This document shows positions 1 through 6,425 of a stretch of 12,685 nt of DNA, one piece after another; positions within the stretch are counted from its first letter, which is position 1, and each line of letters begins with the position of its first letter. Under the pieces are notes generated by a model. The model saw only the letters and a list, made by a program, of their open reading frames with translations, was not told where the DNA came from and did not search any database. A program made the position numbers and the translations under genes. Origin of the DNA: Candidatus Taylorbacteria bacterium RIFCSPLOWO2_01_FULL_45_15b (GTDB taxonomy: Bacteria; Patescibacteriota; Minisyncoccia; Phycocordibacterales; 01-FULL-45-15b); NCBI GenBank assembly GCA_001822655.1, contig MHRX01000035.1:1-12685 (forward strand). Direction: 5' to 3'.

Positions 1-225
1 GAAAGACGAGCCGCTGACCCGGAGTTGCTTGCAAAAGACGCGAAAGAAATTAAACCGACTATTTCAAGCAGTGTGTTTCTTGATCCGGGAAGAGCACTCC
101 GCTTGGCTTTACTGAAGGCGCGAAAACAGGATGTGATTTTAGTGGTCGGCTCATTTTTTCTGGCTGGTGATCTCCGAAGATGGTGGGTTCCCGAGTTTTC
201 CATCCTAAAAAAAAGAATGAGTTAA
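1..225 (+). CDS. folC: FolC-like folylpolyglutamate/dihydrofolate synthase, C-terminal fragment (partial at left edge)
   Basis: Reading frame 1 is open from the first base of the window to a TAA stop at 223-225, so only the last 74 residues are visible and the true start lies upstream. The tail contains the segment DVILVVGSFFLAGDLRRWW, which matches the end of the Mur-ligase-type C-terminal domain of FolC enzymes (general form: VLVTGS-hydrophobic-GE/D-R). It is preceded by a helix rich in Ala, Leu and Lys (ALRLALLKARKQ), as expected before the final strand. FolC adds glutamate to folates, and in bifunctional forms also makes dihydrofolate, using ATP in the cytoplasm. The catalytic P-loop and ligase core are outside the window. 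Another Mur-ligase relative cannot be fully excluded, but the GS-F-L-GDLR ending favours FolC. Confidence 0.72.
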   Translation, partial: ERRAADPELLAKDAKEIKPTISSSVFLDPGRALRLALLKARKQDVILVVGSFFLAGDLRRWWVPEFSILKKRMS

Positions 226-248
226 GACAATGCACGGGGAGCTCTTTT

Positions 249-277
249 TTGACCTAAAATCTATAGTGTGATAAATA
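249..277 (+). promoter_or_regulatory. Predicted sigma-70-type promoter for the gene at 286
   Basis: TTGACC at 249-254 and TAAATA at 272-277 are separated by 17 bp. The start codon ATG at 286 lies 8 nt after the -10 box, so transcription would begin at or next to the start codon. This spacing recurs at several genes in the window. Confidence 0.42.
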
Positions 278-285
278 TCGGAGGG

Positions 286-519
286 ATGAATGTCTATGCA
301 GAGATAAGCACCGGAGTTTCAGGGGTATTTCATACGAAAGTCTATTTTGGGCCATTTTCTTCGGATAATGCTGATTCAAGCCGATTTTTGGCCAGGGTTC
401 TTGAAAGTGCAATGCGAGAGAGTGTGGGAGACATGGTTACTGCGGAAGAGGTTTACGCGGTTCCGCCGGGATCGAGAATTTATCCTCCTCTGGAATTTTC
501 CAACTTTTTGCTGATTTGA
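286..519 (+). CDS. Small hypothetical protein (77 aa)
   Basis: I do not recognise this family. The 77-residue product begins MNVYAEISTGVSGVFHTKVY and has no signal peptide, membrane segment or cysteine. It looks like a small soluble alpha/beta protein: alternating hydrophobic strands at the N-terminus (VYAEIS, FHTKVYFG), a central helix (SRFLARVLESAMRESV), then a Pro-rich tail. The start is uncertain. An in-frame GTG at 268 would add six residues, but it overlaps the predicted promoter. ATG 286 is preceded directly by GGAGGG, which is too close for normal Shine-Dalgarno use, and lies 8 nt after a -10 box, so near-leaderless translation from 286 is preferred. A hairpin terminator follows the gene, which suggests a single-gene transcript. 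The coding call rests on the flanking promoter and terminator and on protein-like composition. Confidence 0.55.
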   Translation: MNVYAEISTGVSGVFHTKVYFGPFSSDNADSSRFLARVLESAMRESVGDMVTAEEVYAVPPGSRIYPPLEFSNFLLI

Positions 520-525
520 TAATTT

Positions 526-551
526 AAGCGCGCACTAGGGGCGTGTTTTTT
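526..551 (+). terminator. Rho-independent terminator after the 286-519 gene
   Basis: A GC-rich stem CGCGC (529-533) pairs with GCGTG (541-545, one G-T wobble) around a 7-nt loop. G-T and A-T pairs can extend the base outward. Six T residues follow at 546-551. It begins a few bases after the stop at 519. Confidence 0.6.
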
Positions 552-612
552 AATGTTGACAATTGTAAATTGACAGAGGGCTTTCGTGATATCCTTAAAG
601 GGCGAGCTTCTC

Positions 613-1926
613 ATGATTACGAAGGAACTTTTAGAGTACATAAAGGAACAAAAAAAATCGGGTGTCCCTGATGTCGCTATTAGAGCGTCGCTTGTTGCTA
701 TTGGCTGGAATGACGCCGATATTTCCGAAGGGTTTATCAATGTTTCTGGAAACGCGCCGTCCGCTCCACACGAGGTCGTCGAACAAAAAAATACCGTCGA
801 GGGCAGTGGTGGTAAGGTAAACATAATTGATCAAAAATATCTTTCGATAGGCACAGATCATCCTGAAGTCGCTCGGATAAACCACGTCCCGCTAAGAATG
901 ATAGCCCTCGCCGCCGCCGTACTTGTCCTCGGAGCCGCCGCCGTGTTTGCCCAGAAGACTTTTATTAAAGAAGATCCTTTGGTTGAAATTGCCCGCGCTT
1001 TTAAAAATTTATCCGCTCAAGATTCCTACGCGTCCGATGCCTCGTTTACTCTTGCTCTCGGGCGAAATCAAATTTCGCTGTCTGCCAAGGGCCACGCGCA
1101 AAATATTTCTAATCCGTCCGCAATTCAGTATGAGGGACTGATGAAAGCTGACGTTCTCGTTGCGCCATCGCAAGGATTCGATATTCGAATTGACACTGAA
1201 GCCGAAGTGAAAGTCATTGCGGGAGTCGTGTATGCAAAATTTATAAAACCGCTAAGCCCGCTTTTATTTCCTGAACTTGCGAATATAGGCGGGAAGTGGC
1301 TTTTTGCCACAATGCCAAGTGGCCAATCTGTGTCTATGTTGCAAACAGAAGAGGTTAAAGATGTGAATGAAAAGCGGATTCAGGAGATACTTACTTCGCA
1401 GGGTGTTCGGCTCCATGATTTTTTTATAGTCGAGTCTCTTGGTAAACAAATCATTGATTCAGAAAAATTTACCGCCTACAAAGTACGTTTTAACACCGAA
1501 ACCGTCTTAAATTTTATTACAGCACTCGACTTTTCCGCTCCGGACTTTAACAACGGAGCAGATTTGCCTCACGGCGCTGATATTTATATCGACCCTGCGA
1601 AAAAGACCATAATCAGTATTCTTGGAGCGCTTGATATCCGCGTATGGATTGATGAAAAGAATGATACGCCAAAGAAACTCGCGCTGAAGGCCGAGGTAGA
1701 ACTGCCTTCGTTTTTTGTCGAGACACTTCGTAATGAGTTCGGGCTTGACCAAGAGACGAAAAATCTTAATCTTGTTTTCGATGTTGTGTACAAGGATTTT
1801 GGAAAGAAAATTTCCATTACTCCGCCCATGGGCGCTGTTTCATTCGAAGAAATTTTGAATGCTTCTACTGCAAGCTCGACGTTGCAGTTAGATGAAAGTC
1901 TTTCTCCGCAAGCTTTTGCTCAATAG
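613..1926 (+). CDS. Single-pass membrane protein with Parcubacteria-type N-terminal helical module and large exported domain (437 aa)
   Basis: From ATG 613 the product is 437 residues. Residues 1-42 (MITKELLEYIKEQKKSGVPD..., then AIRASLVAIGWNDADISEGF) match a helical module often seen at the N-terminus of Parcubacteria membrane proteins: two to three helices ending in a GW-x2-ADI-x2-GF motif. A charged linker follows, then one membrane helix at about residues 95-113 (rich in Ala, Leu and Val), then about 320 residues expected outside the membrane. That domain has repeated amphipathic strands and the segment EVKVIAGVVYAKFIKPLSPLL, resembling the beta-sheet LppX/LolA-like folds of many CPR surface proteins. 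This resemblance is inferred. An in-frame GTG at 586 would add nine residues. ATG 613 is preferred because the module normally starts there and a weak GGGCGAG lies upstream. Two TTGACA boxes (556-561, 570-575) precede the gene but no good -10 pairs with them. The function is unknown. Confidence 0.82.
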   Translation: MITKELLEYIKEQKKSGVPDVAIRASLVAIGWNDADISEGFINVSGNAPSAPHEVVEQKNTVEGSGGKVNIIDQKYLSIGTDHPEVARINHVPLRMIALAAAVLVLGAAAVFAQKTFIKEDPLVEIARAFKNLSAQDSYASDASFTLALGRNQISLSAKGHAQNISNPSAIQYEGLMKADVLVAPSQGFDIRIDTEAEVKVIAGVVYAKFIKPLSPLLFPELANIGGKWLFATMPSGQSVSMLQTEEVKDVNEKRIQEILTSQGVRLHDFFIVESLGKQIIDSEKFTAYKVRFNTETVLNFITALDFSAPDFNNGADLPHGADIYIDPAKKTIISILGALDIRVWIDEKNDTPKKLALKAEVELPSFFVETLRNEFGLDQETKNLNLVFDVVYKDFGKKISITPPMGAVSFEEILNASTASSTLQLDESLSPQAFAQ

Positions 1927-1941
1927 TATTTTTGATACTAT
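1923..1941 (+). other. AT-rich hairpin spanning the stop codon
   Basis: The perfect 7-bp inverted repeat ATAGTAT/ATACTAT with a 5-nt loop TTTTG has the TAG stop (1924-1926) in its left arm. No T-tract follows, so it is not a standard intrinsic terminator. It could protect the transcript end or weakly slow polymerase. Confidence 0.35.
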
Positions 1942-1984
1942 CTGCCGAATATGAAAAGTGCCGCGAGGCTATTTTTTGTAAAGG

Positions 1985-2012
1985 TTGATAAAAATTCTTT
2001 TTAAGGTAGGGT
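1985..2012 (+). promoter_or_regulatory. Possible promoter for the cobalamin adenosyltransferase gene
   Basis: TTGATA (1985-1990) and TAGGGT (2007-2012) are spaced by 16 bp. The -10 is a poor match, but the ATG at 2019 follows it by 6 nt, the same geometry as other genes here. The purine-rich GGTAGGGTGG could instead serve as a ribosome binding site. Confidence 0.3.
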
Positions 2013-2018
2013 GGAATT

Positions 2019-2642
2019 ATGCTTTACACGAGAAAGGGGGATACAGGTACCACTAAAACCTTCAATATGCCCCAGGGCGTAAGGGTTTCCAAGAGCTCTT
2101 GCCAGACCGAGGCGCTTGGCACTTTGGACGAACTCAACTCTTTTTTGGGCTACGTGAAAGTAGTTGCGTCGCGAGCTCGATTGGTGGCATATGGCATTGA
2201 TTACGAAAAAATAATCCACGGAATTCAGAAGAATCTTTTTATTGTCCAGGCGGAGCTTGCGGGCGCGCCAAAATCAATCTCAGAAGAAAAAGTACAGCGA
2301 GTAGAGGCGATTATCGACGATCTCGAGAAAAAAATGCCGCCAATAAAATCATTCTTTATTTCTGGTGGCACTGACATTGCGGCTCTCCTCGATGTATCTC
2401 GTACAATCGCTCGCCGTGCGGAGCGCGCGGTGGTTCGTCACAACGAAGAAGTGGTTGAAGCGGGGAATCTGCCGATGCCACCGGTGCCGGAGGGCGGAGT
2501 ACTATCCGCGGAAGATTTTGCGCACCCTTTGAAACTTCATACCATGGCATATCTCAATCGACTTTCAAGTATTTTGTATGCAATGGCACGCTATGCCAAT
2601 TTCCACGCAGGAATCACCGAAGAACCTCCGAGTTATGAATAG
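2019..2642 (+). CDS. ATP:cob(I)alamin adenosyltransferase, PduO type
   Basis: This 207-residue protein transfers the 5'-deoxyadenosyl group from ATP to cob(I)alamin, giving adenosylcobalamin. The family hallmarks appear in order: the ATP-binding N-terminus YTRKGDTGTT (residues 3-12), EALGTLDELNSFLG (31-44), the substrate-binding region SGGTDIAALL then SRTIARRAER (115-136), and LNRLSSILYAMAR (179-191). Normal PduO proteins have a short link between the RRAER helix and the LNRLS helix. Here about 35 residues rich in Pro and Gly intervene (about 144-178), lengthening the protein slightly. No corrinoid synthesis genes are visible, so the cofactor precursor is probably scavenged. In CPR bacteria a likely user is an adenosylcobalamin-dependent (class II) ribonucleotide reductase, but none is in the window. 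The start at 2019 fits the family's beginning and follows a purine-rich stretch. Single-gene context, upstream of tRNA-His. Confidence 0.92.
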   Translation: MLYTRKGDTGTTKTFNMPQGVRVSKSSCQTEALGTLDELNSFLGYVKVVASRARLVAYGIDYEKIIHGIQKNLFIVQAELAGAPKSISEEKVQRVEAIIDDLEKKMPPIKSFFISGGTDIAALLDVSRTIARRAERAVVRHNEEVVEAGNLPMPPVPEGGVLSAEDFAHPLKLHTMAYLNRLSSILYAMARYANFHAGITEEPPSYE

Positions 2643-2729
2643 CGGGAATGGTATAGAGTATTTAGTACTTAGTATTTGGTATCGAAGATGCGTTAGCAAG
2701 AAGAGAATTTCCTGGCGACTTCTAGGAGC

Positions 2730-2758
2730 TTGGATTTTTTTCATATTGCATATATTCT
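2730..2758 (+). promoter_or_regulatory. Predicted promoter of tRNA-His
   Basis: TTGGAT (2730-2735) and TATTCT (2753-2758) are spaced by 17 bp. The tRNA 5' end (2768) lies 9 nt further on, so the primary transcript would have almost no leader. Confidence 0.4.
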
Positions 2759-2767
2759 AGTCGCTAT

Positions 2768-2839
2768 GGTGGCTATAGTTTAGTGGTAAAACCCAAGTTT
2801 GTGGAACTTGAGTCGAGAGTTCAATTCTCTCTAGCCACC
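2768..2839 (+). tRNA. tRNA-His (anticodon GTG)
   Basis: A complete cloverleaf can be folded. The acceptor stem is GTGGCTA (2769-2775) with TAGCCAC (2832-2838). The D-arm is GTTT/AAAC with GTGG in the loop. The anticodon stem CAAGT/ACTTG has loop TTGTGGA, giving anticodon GTG. The T-arm is GAGAG-TTCAATT-CTCTC. The extra 5' base G-1 (2768) pairs with the discriminator C73 (2839), the identity element specific to bacterial tRNA-His. The sequence after C73 is CAA, not CCA, so the 3' CCA is not encoded and must be added by a CCA-adding enzyme. Confidence 0.97.
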
Positions 2840-2897
2840 CAATTTACATTTTGTAAAGTAACATAAATTAAAGCATAAATTTCAATTTTGAAAGCCG

Positions 2898-2906
2898 TGC
2901 TATGCT
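2898..2906 (+). promoter_or_regulatory. Extended -10 promoter for the GrpB-like gene
   Basis: TGC-TATGCT is an extended -10 element with no clear -35 box. The ATG at 2914 lies 7 nt downstream, so the transcript should be leaderless. An in-frame ATG at 2902 overlaps the -10 and so is unlikely to be the start. Confidence 0.45.
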
Positions 2907-2913
2907 TTTTGGT

Positions 2914-3387
2914 ATGGAAAAGGTAGTCGCTATAATTAATCCCAACGAAGAAATCCTTAATCTTCAGGAAAGAAGTGTTGAAGAAATAAGCGAACTACTT
3001 CCTCATTCTCGTGTAGAACTCGTGGGTGCGATGGCAGTACCTATGGTAGGTAGGCCAGAGATTGATATTCTTGTGATAAGTGAAGATGTACATAAGGATT
3101 CAGAAATATTGGCGCAACACGAATATAAACAAGGTTCTTTTGTTGATGAAGCATCTTTCTTAAAAAGAAAAGAGAATGGCGTGGAAATAGCTGTTCAAAT
3201 TATGTCCCTAGATAATGAGATGATAGAAACTCATCGGGGAATAATTAGCACACTTCGCAAAAATGATGATTTAAGAAAAAAGTATGAAGATTTCAAACAA
3301 AGCCTCGATGGTCTGACGATCGAGGAGTACAAACGCAAGAAGAGTACATGGCTTAAAGAAAATATTTCGCCTCTATTAAAGGGTTAA
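2914..3387 (+). CDS. GrpB/UPF0157-like nucleotidyltransferase-fold protein
   Basis: This 157-residue protein resembles the GrpB (UPF0157) family, a branch of the nucleotidyltransferase superfamily whose role is poorly known. The visible core is RVELVGAMAVPMVGRPEIDILV (about residues 33-54), matching the family pattern hGSTSVPGLxxKPxIDIxV. The family's typical serine after glycine (GS) is Ala here, and its Thr is Met. Later landmarks are a charged stretch EYKQGSFVDEASFLKRKENGVEIAVQIMS and a C-terminal helix with LRKKYEDFKQSL then EEYKRKKSTWL, the usual GrpB ending (LR-x-YxxLKxxLA...YxxxK). The loss of the GS motif makes ordinary nucleotidyl transfer doubtful, though the Asp pair region (EID) is partly retained. 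It stands alone downstream of tRNA-His and its start is set by the promoter position. An in-frame ATG at 2902 would add four residues. Confidence 0.75.
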   Translation: MEKVVAIINPNEEILNLQERSVEEISELLPHSRVELVGAMAVPMVGRPEIDILVISEDVHKDSEILAQHEYKQGSFVDEASFLKRKENGVEIAVQIMSLDNEMIETHRGIISTLRKNDDLRKKYEDFKQSLDGLTIEEYKRKKSTWLKENISPLLKG

Positions 3388-3580
3388 TTATCGGAGTCCG
3401 TAATCTATCGTCCCTACTCTTATACTTACTAATTGTGTCGACCTGCCACGTTGACACGGTAGTGTAAAAGTTCGGATACACAGCCGCGTTATTTTTTGAG
3501 TCGGTTTTAAAAAATATTCGTGACCTAATTCGATGGACACTATTTATTGTTACATTCGTGCGCTTTTTCTTACTCTGCGC

Positions 3581-3586
3581 TAGACT
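3581..3586 (+). promoter_or_regulatory. Possible -10 box for the beta-helix membrane protein gene
   Basis: TAGACT ends 8 nt before the ATG at 3595, as at other start codons in this window. No convincing -35 or Shine-Dalgarno sequence is visible. The rest of the 207-bp gap (3388-3594) holds no gene I can support, only a short imperfect palindrome at 3387-3404. Confidence 0.3.
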
Positions 3587-3594
3587 AGCGGTAT

Positions 3595-4731
3595 ATGAAA
3601 AAACTAACAATAATAATTGCAGTTGTGGTAGTGGGAGCGTTGGCCGCAACACCGCTCTATGCCGCCGTTTTTCGGGCAGGAGAGAGTGTGGCTATTAATG
3701 CGAGTGATGTTCAAGGATCGAACGATGTCTATAGCGCAGGCGGGTCGGTGAGTATCTTATCGGCTATTTCGGGTGACGCGGTTCTTGCTGGGGGCACTAT
3801 TATTGTGAGCGGTAATGTTGCGAACGACCTCGTTACTGTGGGTGGAAGTGTTGTGGTGTCGGGGAATGTCGGAGGAGACGCCAGAATTGCCGGGGGCTCT
3901 CTTGTAGTCGAGGGTGATATTGCGGAAGACATGCTGATTGGCGGAGGCGATATAAATATCTCAAATGCAGTTGCCGTCGGCGGAGATCTCTATGTTGCTG
4001 GTGGAGCGGTTAATGTTCGCGGAACGGTTACGGGCGAAACCAAAATTCGCGCGGGGCAGGTAACGCTTGGCGGAAATTTCACAGGCCCCGTGGATATTGT
4101 TTCAGACGAAGCGGTGGTGATTGAGCGGGAAACTATAGTTCAGGGGTCAATAAAGATTCGTTCGCCAAAAGAACCGATCGTCAATGACGGCGCAAGTCTC
4201 GCGTCGAATATTTCGTATGAAAAAATTGAGCGTGTAGAAAAGCGATTCAATCCGTTTCCGTTTCTTGGTGCGCTTGTATTTTTGAAAGTTGTCGCAATGA
4301 TTATTGTGTCGCTCCTTCTTTTGTGGATTTTTCCTCGCGCTACGAGAAAAGTTGTTCGCGTCGGCCTCGGCGATTTTTGGAGGTCCGCACTTATCGGTCT
4401 CATTGTCGGCGTGGTGACGCCAATAGCACTCGTACTTCTCGCGATTTCTGTTGTCGGTATTTGGGCGGGAATTATTCTTGGACTTTTATTTGTGGTACTC
4501 GTCATGCTTTCTGCGGCACTTTCCGGAATTTTCTTTGGCACATGGCTTGATACGCTTCACAAAAAAACAAAAGACATTGTCCCTTCCTGGATTCATGTAG
4601 TGTTGGGTTCAATCCTTCTTGCAATCGTTTCGTTCGTGCCATTTGTCGGTGGAATTATTGTCTTCATTATTTTTCTCGGAATTTTTGGCGCAGTTGTTAA
4701 AACAGCGTACTTCACGGCTCGCGGAAATTAG
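3595..4731 (+). CDS. Exported bactofilin-like beta-helix domain fused to a multi-pass membrane domain
   Basis: The 378-residue product has a clear signal peptide (Lys-Lys then a hydrophobic core, residues 1-23, ending ...TPLYAA). Residues about 28-200 form a run of short repeats of the type GG-x-hydrophobic-x-V-x-G-x-V-x-x-D (for example AGGTIIVSGNVANDLVTVGG), each likely one rung of a right-handed beta-helix as in bactofilins (polymer-forming cytoskeletal proteins). A linker (208-219) leads to a membrane domain with helices at about 222-246, 264-288, 289-316 and a final hydrophobic block 332-370 that could hold two more. The signal peptide places the beta-helix outside the cytoplasmic membrane, unlike classical cytosolic bactofilins. 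Similar fusions are annotated as polymer-forming cytoskeletal or DUF8173-type proteins in CPR genomes. A role in envelope scaffolding is an inference. A possible terminator follows. Confidence 0.85.
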   Translation: MKKLTIIIAVVVVGALAATPLYAAVFRAGESVAINASDVQGSNDVYSAGGSVSILSAISGDAVLAGGTIIVSGNVANDLVTVGGSVVVSGNVGGDARIAGGSLVVEGDIAEDMLIGGGDINISNAVAVGGDLYVAGGAVNVRGTVTGETKIRAGQVTLGGNFTGPVDIVSDEAVVIERETIVQGSIKIRSPKEPIVNDGASLASNISYEKIERVEKRFNPFPFLGALVFLKVVAMIIVSLLLLWIFPRATRKVVRVGLGDFWRSALIGLIVGVVTPIALVLLAISVVGIWAGIILGLLFVVLVMLSAALSGIFFGTWLDTLHKKTKDIVPSWIHVVLGSILLAIVSFVPFVGGIIVFIIFLGIFGAVVKTAYFTARGN

Positions 4732-4750
4732 CCGTCTCGCCATTTGCTGG

Positions 4751-4790
4751 GCCGTTTTTGCGGCGGAGCTCGGAAACAGGCGGTTTTTTT
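4751..4790 (+). terminator. Possible terminator after the beta-helix membrane protein
   Basis: GCCGTTT (4751-4757) can pair with AAAC-a-GGC (4774-4781), one bulged A, and seven T residues follow at 4784-4790. A competing short hairpin GCCG/CGGC exists at 4751-4764. The T-run supports termination; the bulge and long loop weaken it. Confidence 0.4.
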
Positions 4791-4799
4791 ACGTGTCTC

Positions 4800-4827
4800 T
4801 TGACGACATAGCCGTTTATTGTATAAT
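4800..4827 (+). promoter_or_regulatory. Strong sigma-70-type promoter
   Basis: TTGACG (4800-4805), a 16-bp spacer, then a consensus TATAAT (4822-4827). It is the best plus-strand promoter in the window. Initiation near 4834 gives a leader of about 100 nt before ATG 4935, or about 29 nt before ATG 4863. Confidence 0.65.
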
Positions 4828-4934
4828 TGCTCCAGAATAGCTGCCGAACTGTTCCGGATTCCATGAAGTATTTTTATGGGCTGTCCGCTCGTAAAAATGG
4901 GCTGCAATCCCATGGTCCGCAAAAGGCATTGAAA

Positions 4935-5645
4935 ATGAACATAGAAGAAATTGAACGCTTGCTTCGCGTTGTTTCGGATCCGCTCCGTCATCAATGGGAA
5001 ATTAGGAAACTCAACAGCCGTAGTTTGCTCGACGTGAAAAAGTCGCGCGAGGATGCGATTAAACTCGGTAAAAAAAGTCAGAGGAAAAGCGAATTGTGGA
5101 TTGGAATCAGTGTAATTCCTGGTGTAATTTTTTCCTTATCATGCATTGCTTACAGCAATGGGTCGGGACCCATGCCCGGAATACTCCTTGCGTGGCTCAC
5201 CGGCATAACTGTTCTGCTCGGCACTGGCGCGCTTTGGAATTCACGAAGATGGCGTATAGTGCGTGAATCTACGGGGCAAACTGTTTCGGCATGCGACTCG
5301 ATCTTCGAGAACTTCAAGCGGTCTGTCGATTCTCTGAATCCGCTCGGAACCGGGAAGACATATTGGGATCTCATTACGTCCGAATATGTCTCTGACAAGG
5401 CAACTGGTCTCGCTGAGAGAGTTTTGGATGCCGAGGAGAGATTTGATAATTGTCGGCATAAACGAAACGTCAGCAGGTATGACGTTGTATACTCTGGTCA
5501 ATGGGTTGATAGCTGTCAAGGGTGTTTCAAACGGCTTTGGTGCGCCGCTACCAACGATTTCGGGATTGAGCTTGATAAAGCAGACATCTACCGGAAAGCG
5601 GCGGCGAGTCTTGAGAAAGGCAAAGCTCCAGTCGAGCCGCGATAG
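4935..5645 (+). CDS. Two-helix membrane protein with cysteine cluster, unknown function (236 aa)
   Basis: I do not recognise this family. From ATG 4935 the product has 236 residues: an N-terminal charged helical region (1-52), two membrane helices (about 53-73 and 80-101), and a cytosolic or exported tail of 135 residues. The tail has an amphipathic helix (157-171) and a cysteine set C173-x20-C194-x2-C197-x5-C203, which could bind zinc or form disulfides. The start is uncertain. An in-frame ATG at 4863 (24 more residues) is possible and a TTG at 4827 overlaps the -10 box. ATG 4935 is chosen because AAAAGG lies 8 nt upstream and the protein then begins with a typical helix (MNIEEIERLLRVV). The gene is a stand-alone unit with a strong promoter and strong terminator, so it is probably well expressed. 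Confidence 0.7.
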   Translation: MNIEEIERLLRVVSDPLRHQWEIRKLNSRSLLDVKKSREDAIKLGKKSQRKSELWIGISVIPGVIFSLSCIAYSNGSGPMPGILLAWLTGITVLLGTGALWNSRRWRIVRESTGQTVSACDSIFENFKRSVDSLNPLGTGKTYWDLITSEYVSDKATGLAERVLDAEERFDNCRHKRNVSRYDVVYSGQWVDSCQGCFKRLWCAATNDFGIELDKADIYRKAAASLEKGKAPVEPR

Positions 5646-5676
5646 GAGTACACTTACGGGATAGAATGGAATCCCC

Positions 5677-5704
5677 AACCCGCATGAAATACTGCGGGTT
5701 TTTT
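5677..5704 (+). terminator. Strong Rho-independent terminator
   Basis: A perfect 8-bp stem AACCCGCA (5677-5684) / TGCGGGTT (5693-5700) has an 8-nt loop and a T-tract through 5704. It ends the transcript of the 4935-5645 gene. Confidence 0.85.
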
Positions 5705-5705
5705 C

Positions 5706-5751
5706 CTACATAGATCAGACCTATGTAACAACATAGGTCTGATCTATGTAG
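5706..5751. repeat. Perfect 21-bp inverted repeat with 4-nt loop
   Basis: The left arm 5706-5726 and the right arm 5731-5751 are exact reverse complements over 21 bp, with loop AACA. Each arm carries a smaller inverted repeat (ACATAG...CTATGT), so it can fold in alternative ways. It starts one base after the terminator T-tract. No transposase gene is near. It could be a REP/MITE-like unit or a structured 3' end; the function is not known. Confidence 0.85.
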
Positions 5752-5843
5752 CTCCCTACTTCTTTATACTTAGGTTTTTTCTGAAAAATATCTCATTATA
5801 GCGATATACATGCATGCATCTTTTTCAAATTTTCTCAAATCTA

Positions 5844-5852
5844 TTGTATGAT
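5844..5852 (+). promoter_or_regulatory. Predicted -10 promoter element for the 5863 gene
   Basis: TTG-TATGAT, with TATGAT at 5847-5852, 10 nt before ATG 5863. A weak -35 (TTCAAA, 5824-5829) lies 17 bp upstream. An in-frame ATG at 5848 lies inside the -10 box and is therefore not the start. Confidence 0.42.
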
Positions 5853-5862
5853 TATCACCACC

Positions 5863-6411
5863 ATGACCGACTCAAATTCTCATTCTGAAGAAACGCAGGA
5901 AATTTCATTGAGGCTTGAACACTATGACGATATGTTTTCGGATTTCGATATACGGCCATACTCAAAGAGAGCGCTTTCCGTTGATTTTTTGGATGAAATT
6001 AAGCGAGCGATTCGCGATGGGCGATATGAACAAGTAGAGCTTGTACTGCATATTCCCGCAAAGGAGGTGAGTGAATCTCACCAAGCAACCATACGGGATA
6101 GATTGTCGGGGCATTTTAAGAGACATTTTGATTTGCTTTTGAAGGAAAAAAGAAAAGTGCGAAGACTCGGTGTCAGTATGGTCATTCTCGGTATTGTTTC
6201 GATGGTGGCCGCCACAGTAATTGTTTTTGAAGACCCGAGAGAGAGCTTATTGCTTTCATTTTTGGTGATTTTTCTCGAACCTGCGGCATGGTTTCTTCTT
6301 TGGGAGGGGATGGATCAGATCATATTTAATTCAAAGAGCATAAATCCTGAACTTGATTTTTACCGCAAGATGTCAAATTCCCACGGACATGTGCACTTCA
6401 GTACATACTGA
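5863..6411 (+). CDS. Conserved-looking two-helix membrane protein, unknown function (182 aa)
   Basis: The product has a soluble N-terminal half and two membrane helices at about residues 102-122 and 127-148, with a short charged link (EDPRES). The N-terminal part begins with a strand and acidic loop, EISLRLEHYDDMFSDFD (about 13-29), then RPYSKRALSVDFLDEIKRAI (31-50), a strand VELVLHIPAKEV (58-69) and a basic helix leading into the membrane. This order (LRL-x-DxDDhFSDFDxRPYSxRALSxDFL) looks like a family I have seen unnamed in archaeal and CPR genomes, but I cannot name it. The start ATG 5863 is set by the promoter; the in-frame ATG 5848 would add five residues. It is followed after 14 nt by the AlkD-type gene on the same strand, so the two are probably co-transcribed. 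Confidence 0.75.
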   Translation: MTDSNSHSEETQEISLRLEHYDDMFSDFDIRPYSKRALSVDFLDEIKRAIRDGRYEQVELVLHIPAKEVSESHQATIRDRLSGHFKRHFDLLLKEKRKVRRLGVSMVILGIVSMVAATVIVFEDPRESLLLSFLVIFLEPAAWFLLWEGMDQIIFNSKSINPELDFYRKMSNSHGHVHFSTY

Positions 6412-6425
6412 TCTAAACGAGAGGC

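Noticed and set aside
219..250. Terminator after the FolC fragment (GAGTT/AGCTC then six T residues)
   Set aside because: A 5-bp stem with a wobble and a 16-nt loop is weak; the T-run alone is not enough.
1961..1976. Short hairpin GCC-GCGA-GGC followed by a T-run
   Set aside because: The stem is only 3 bp, too weak for a terminator call.
2654..2685. Two imperfect 14-nt repeats of the AGTATTT-G/A-GTA type before tRNA-His
   Set aside because: Only two diverged copies in AT-rich sequence; too little to call a repeat array or regulatory site.
3387..3404. Imperfect palindrome after the GrpB-like stop
   Set aside because: The arms nearly touch, leaving almost no loop, and no T-tract follows; likely chance.
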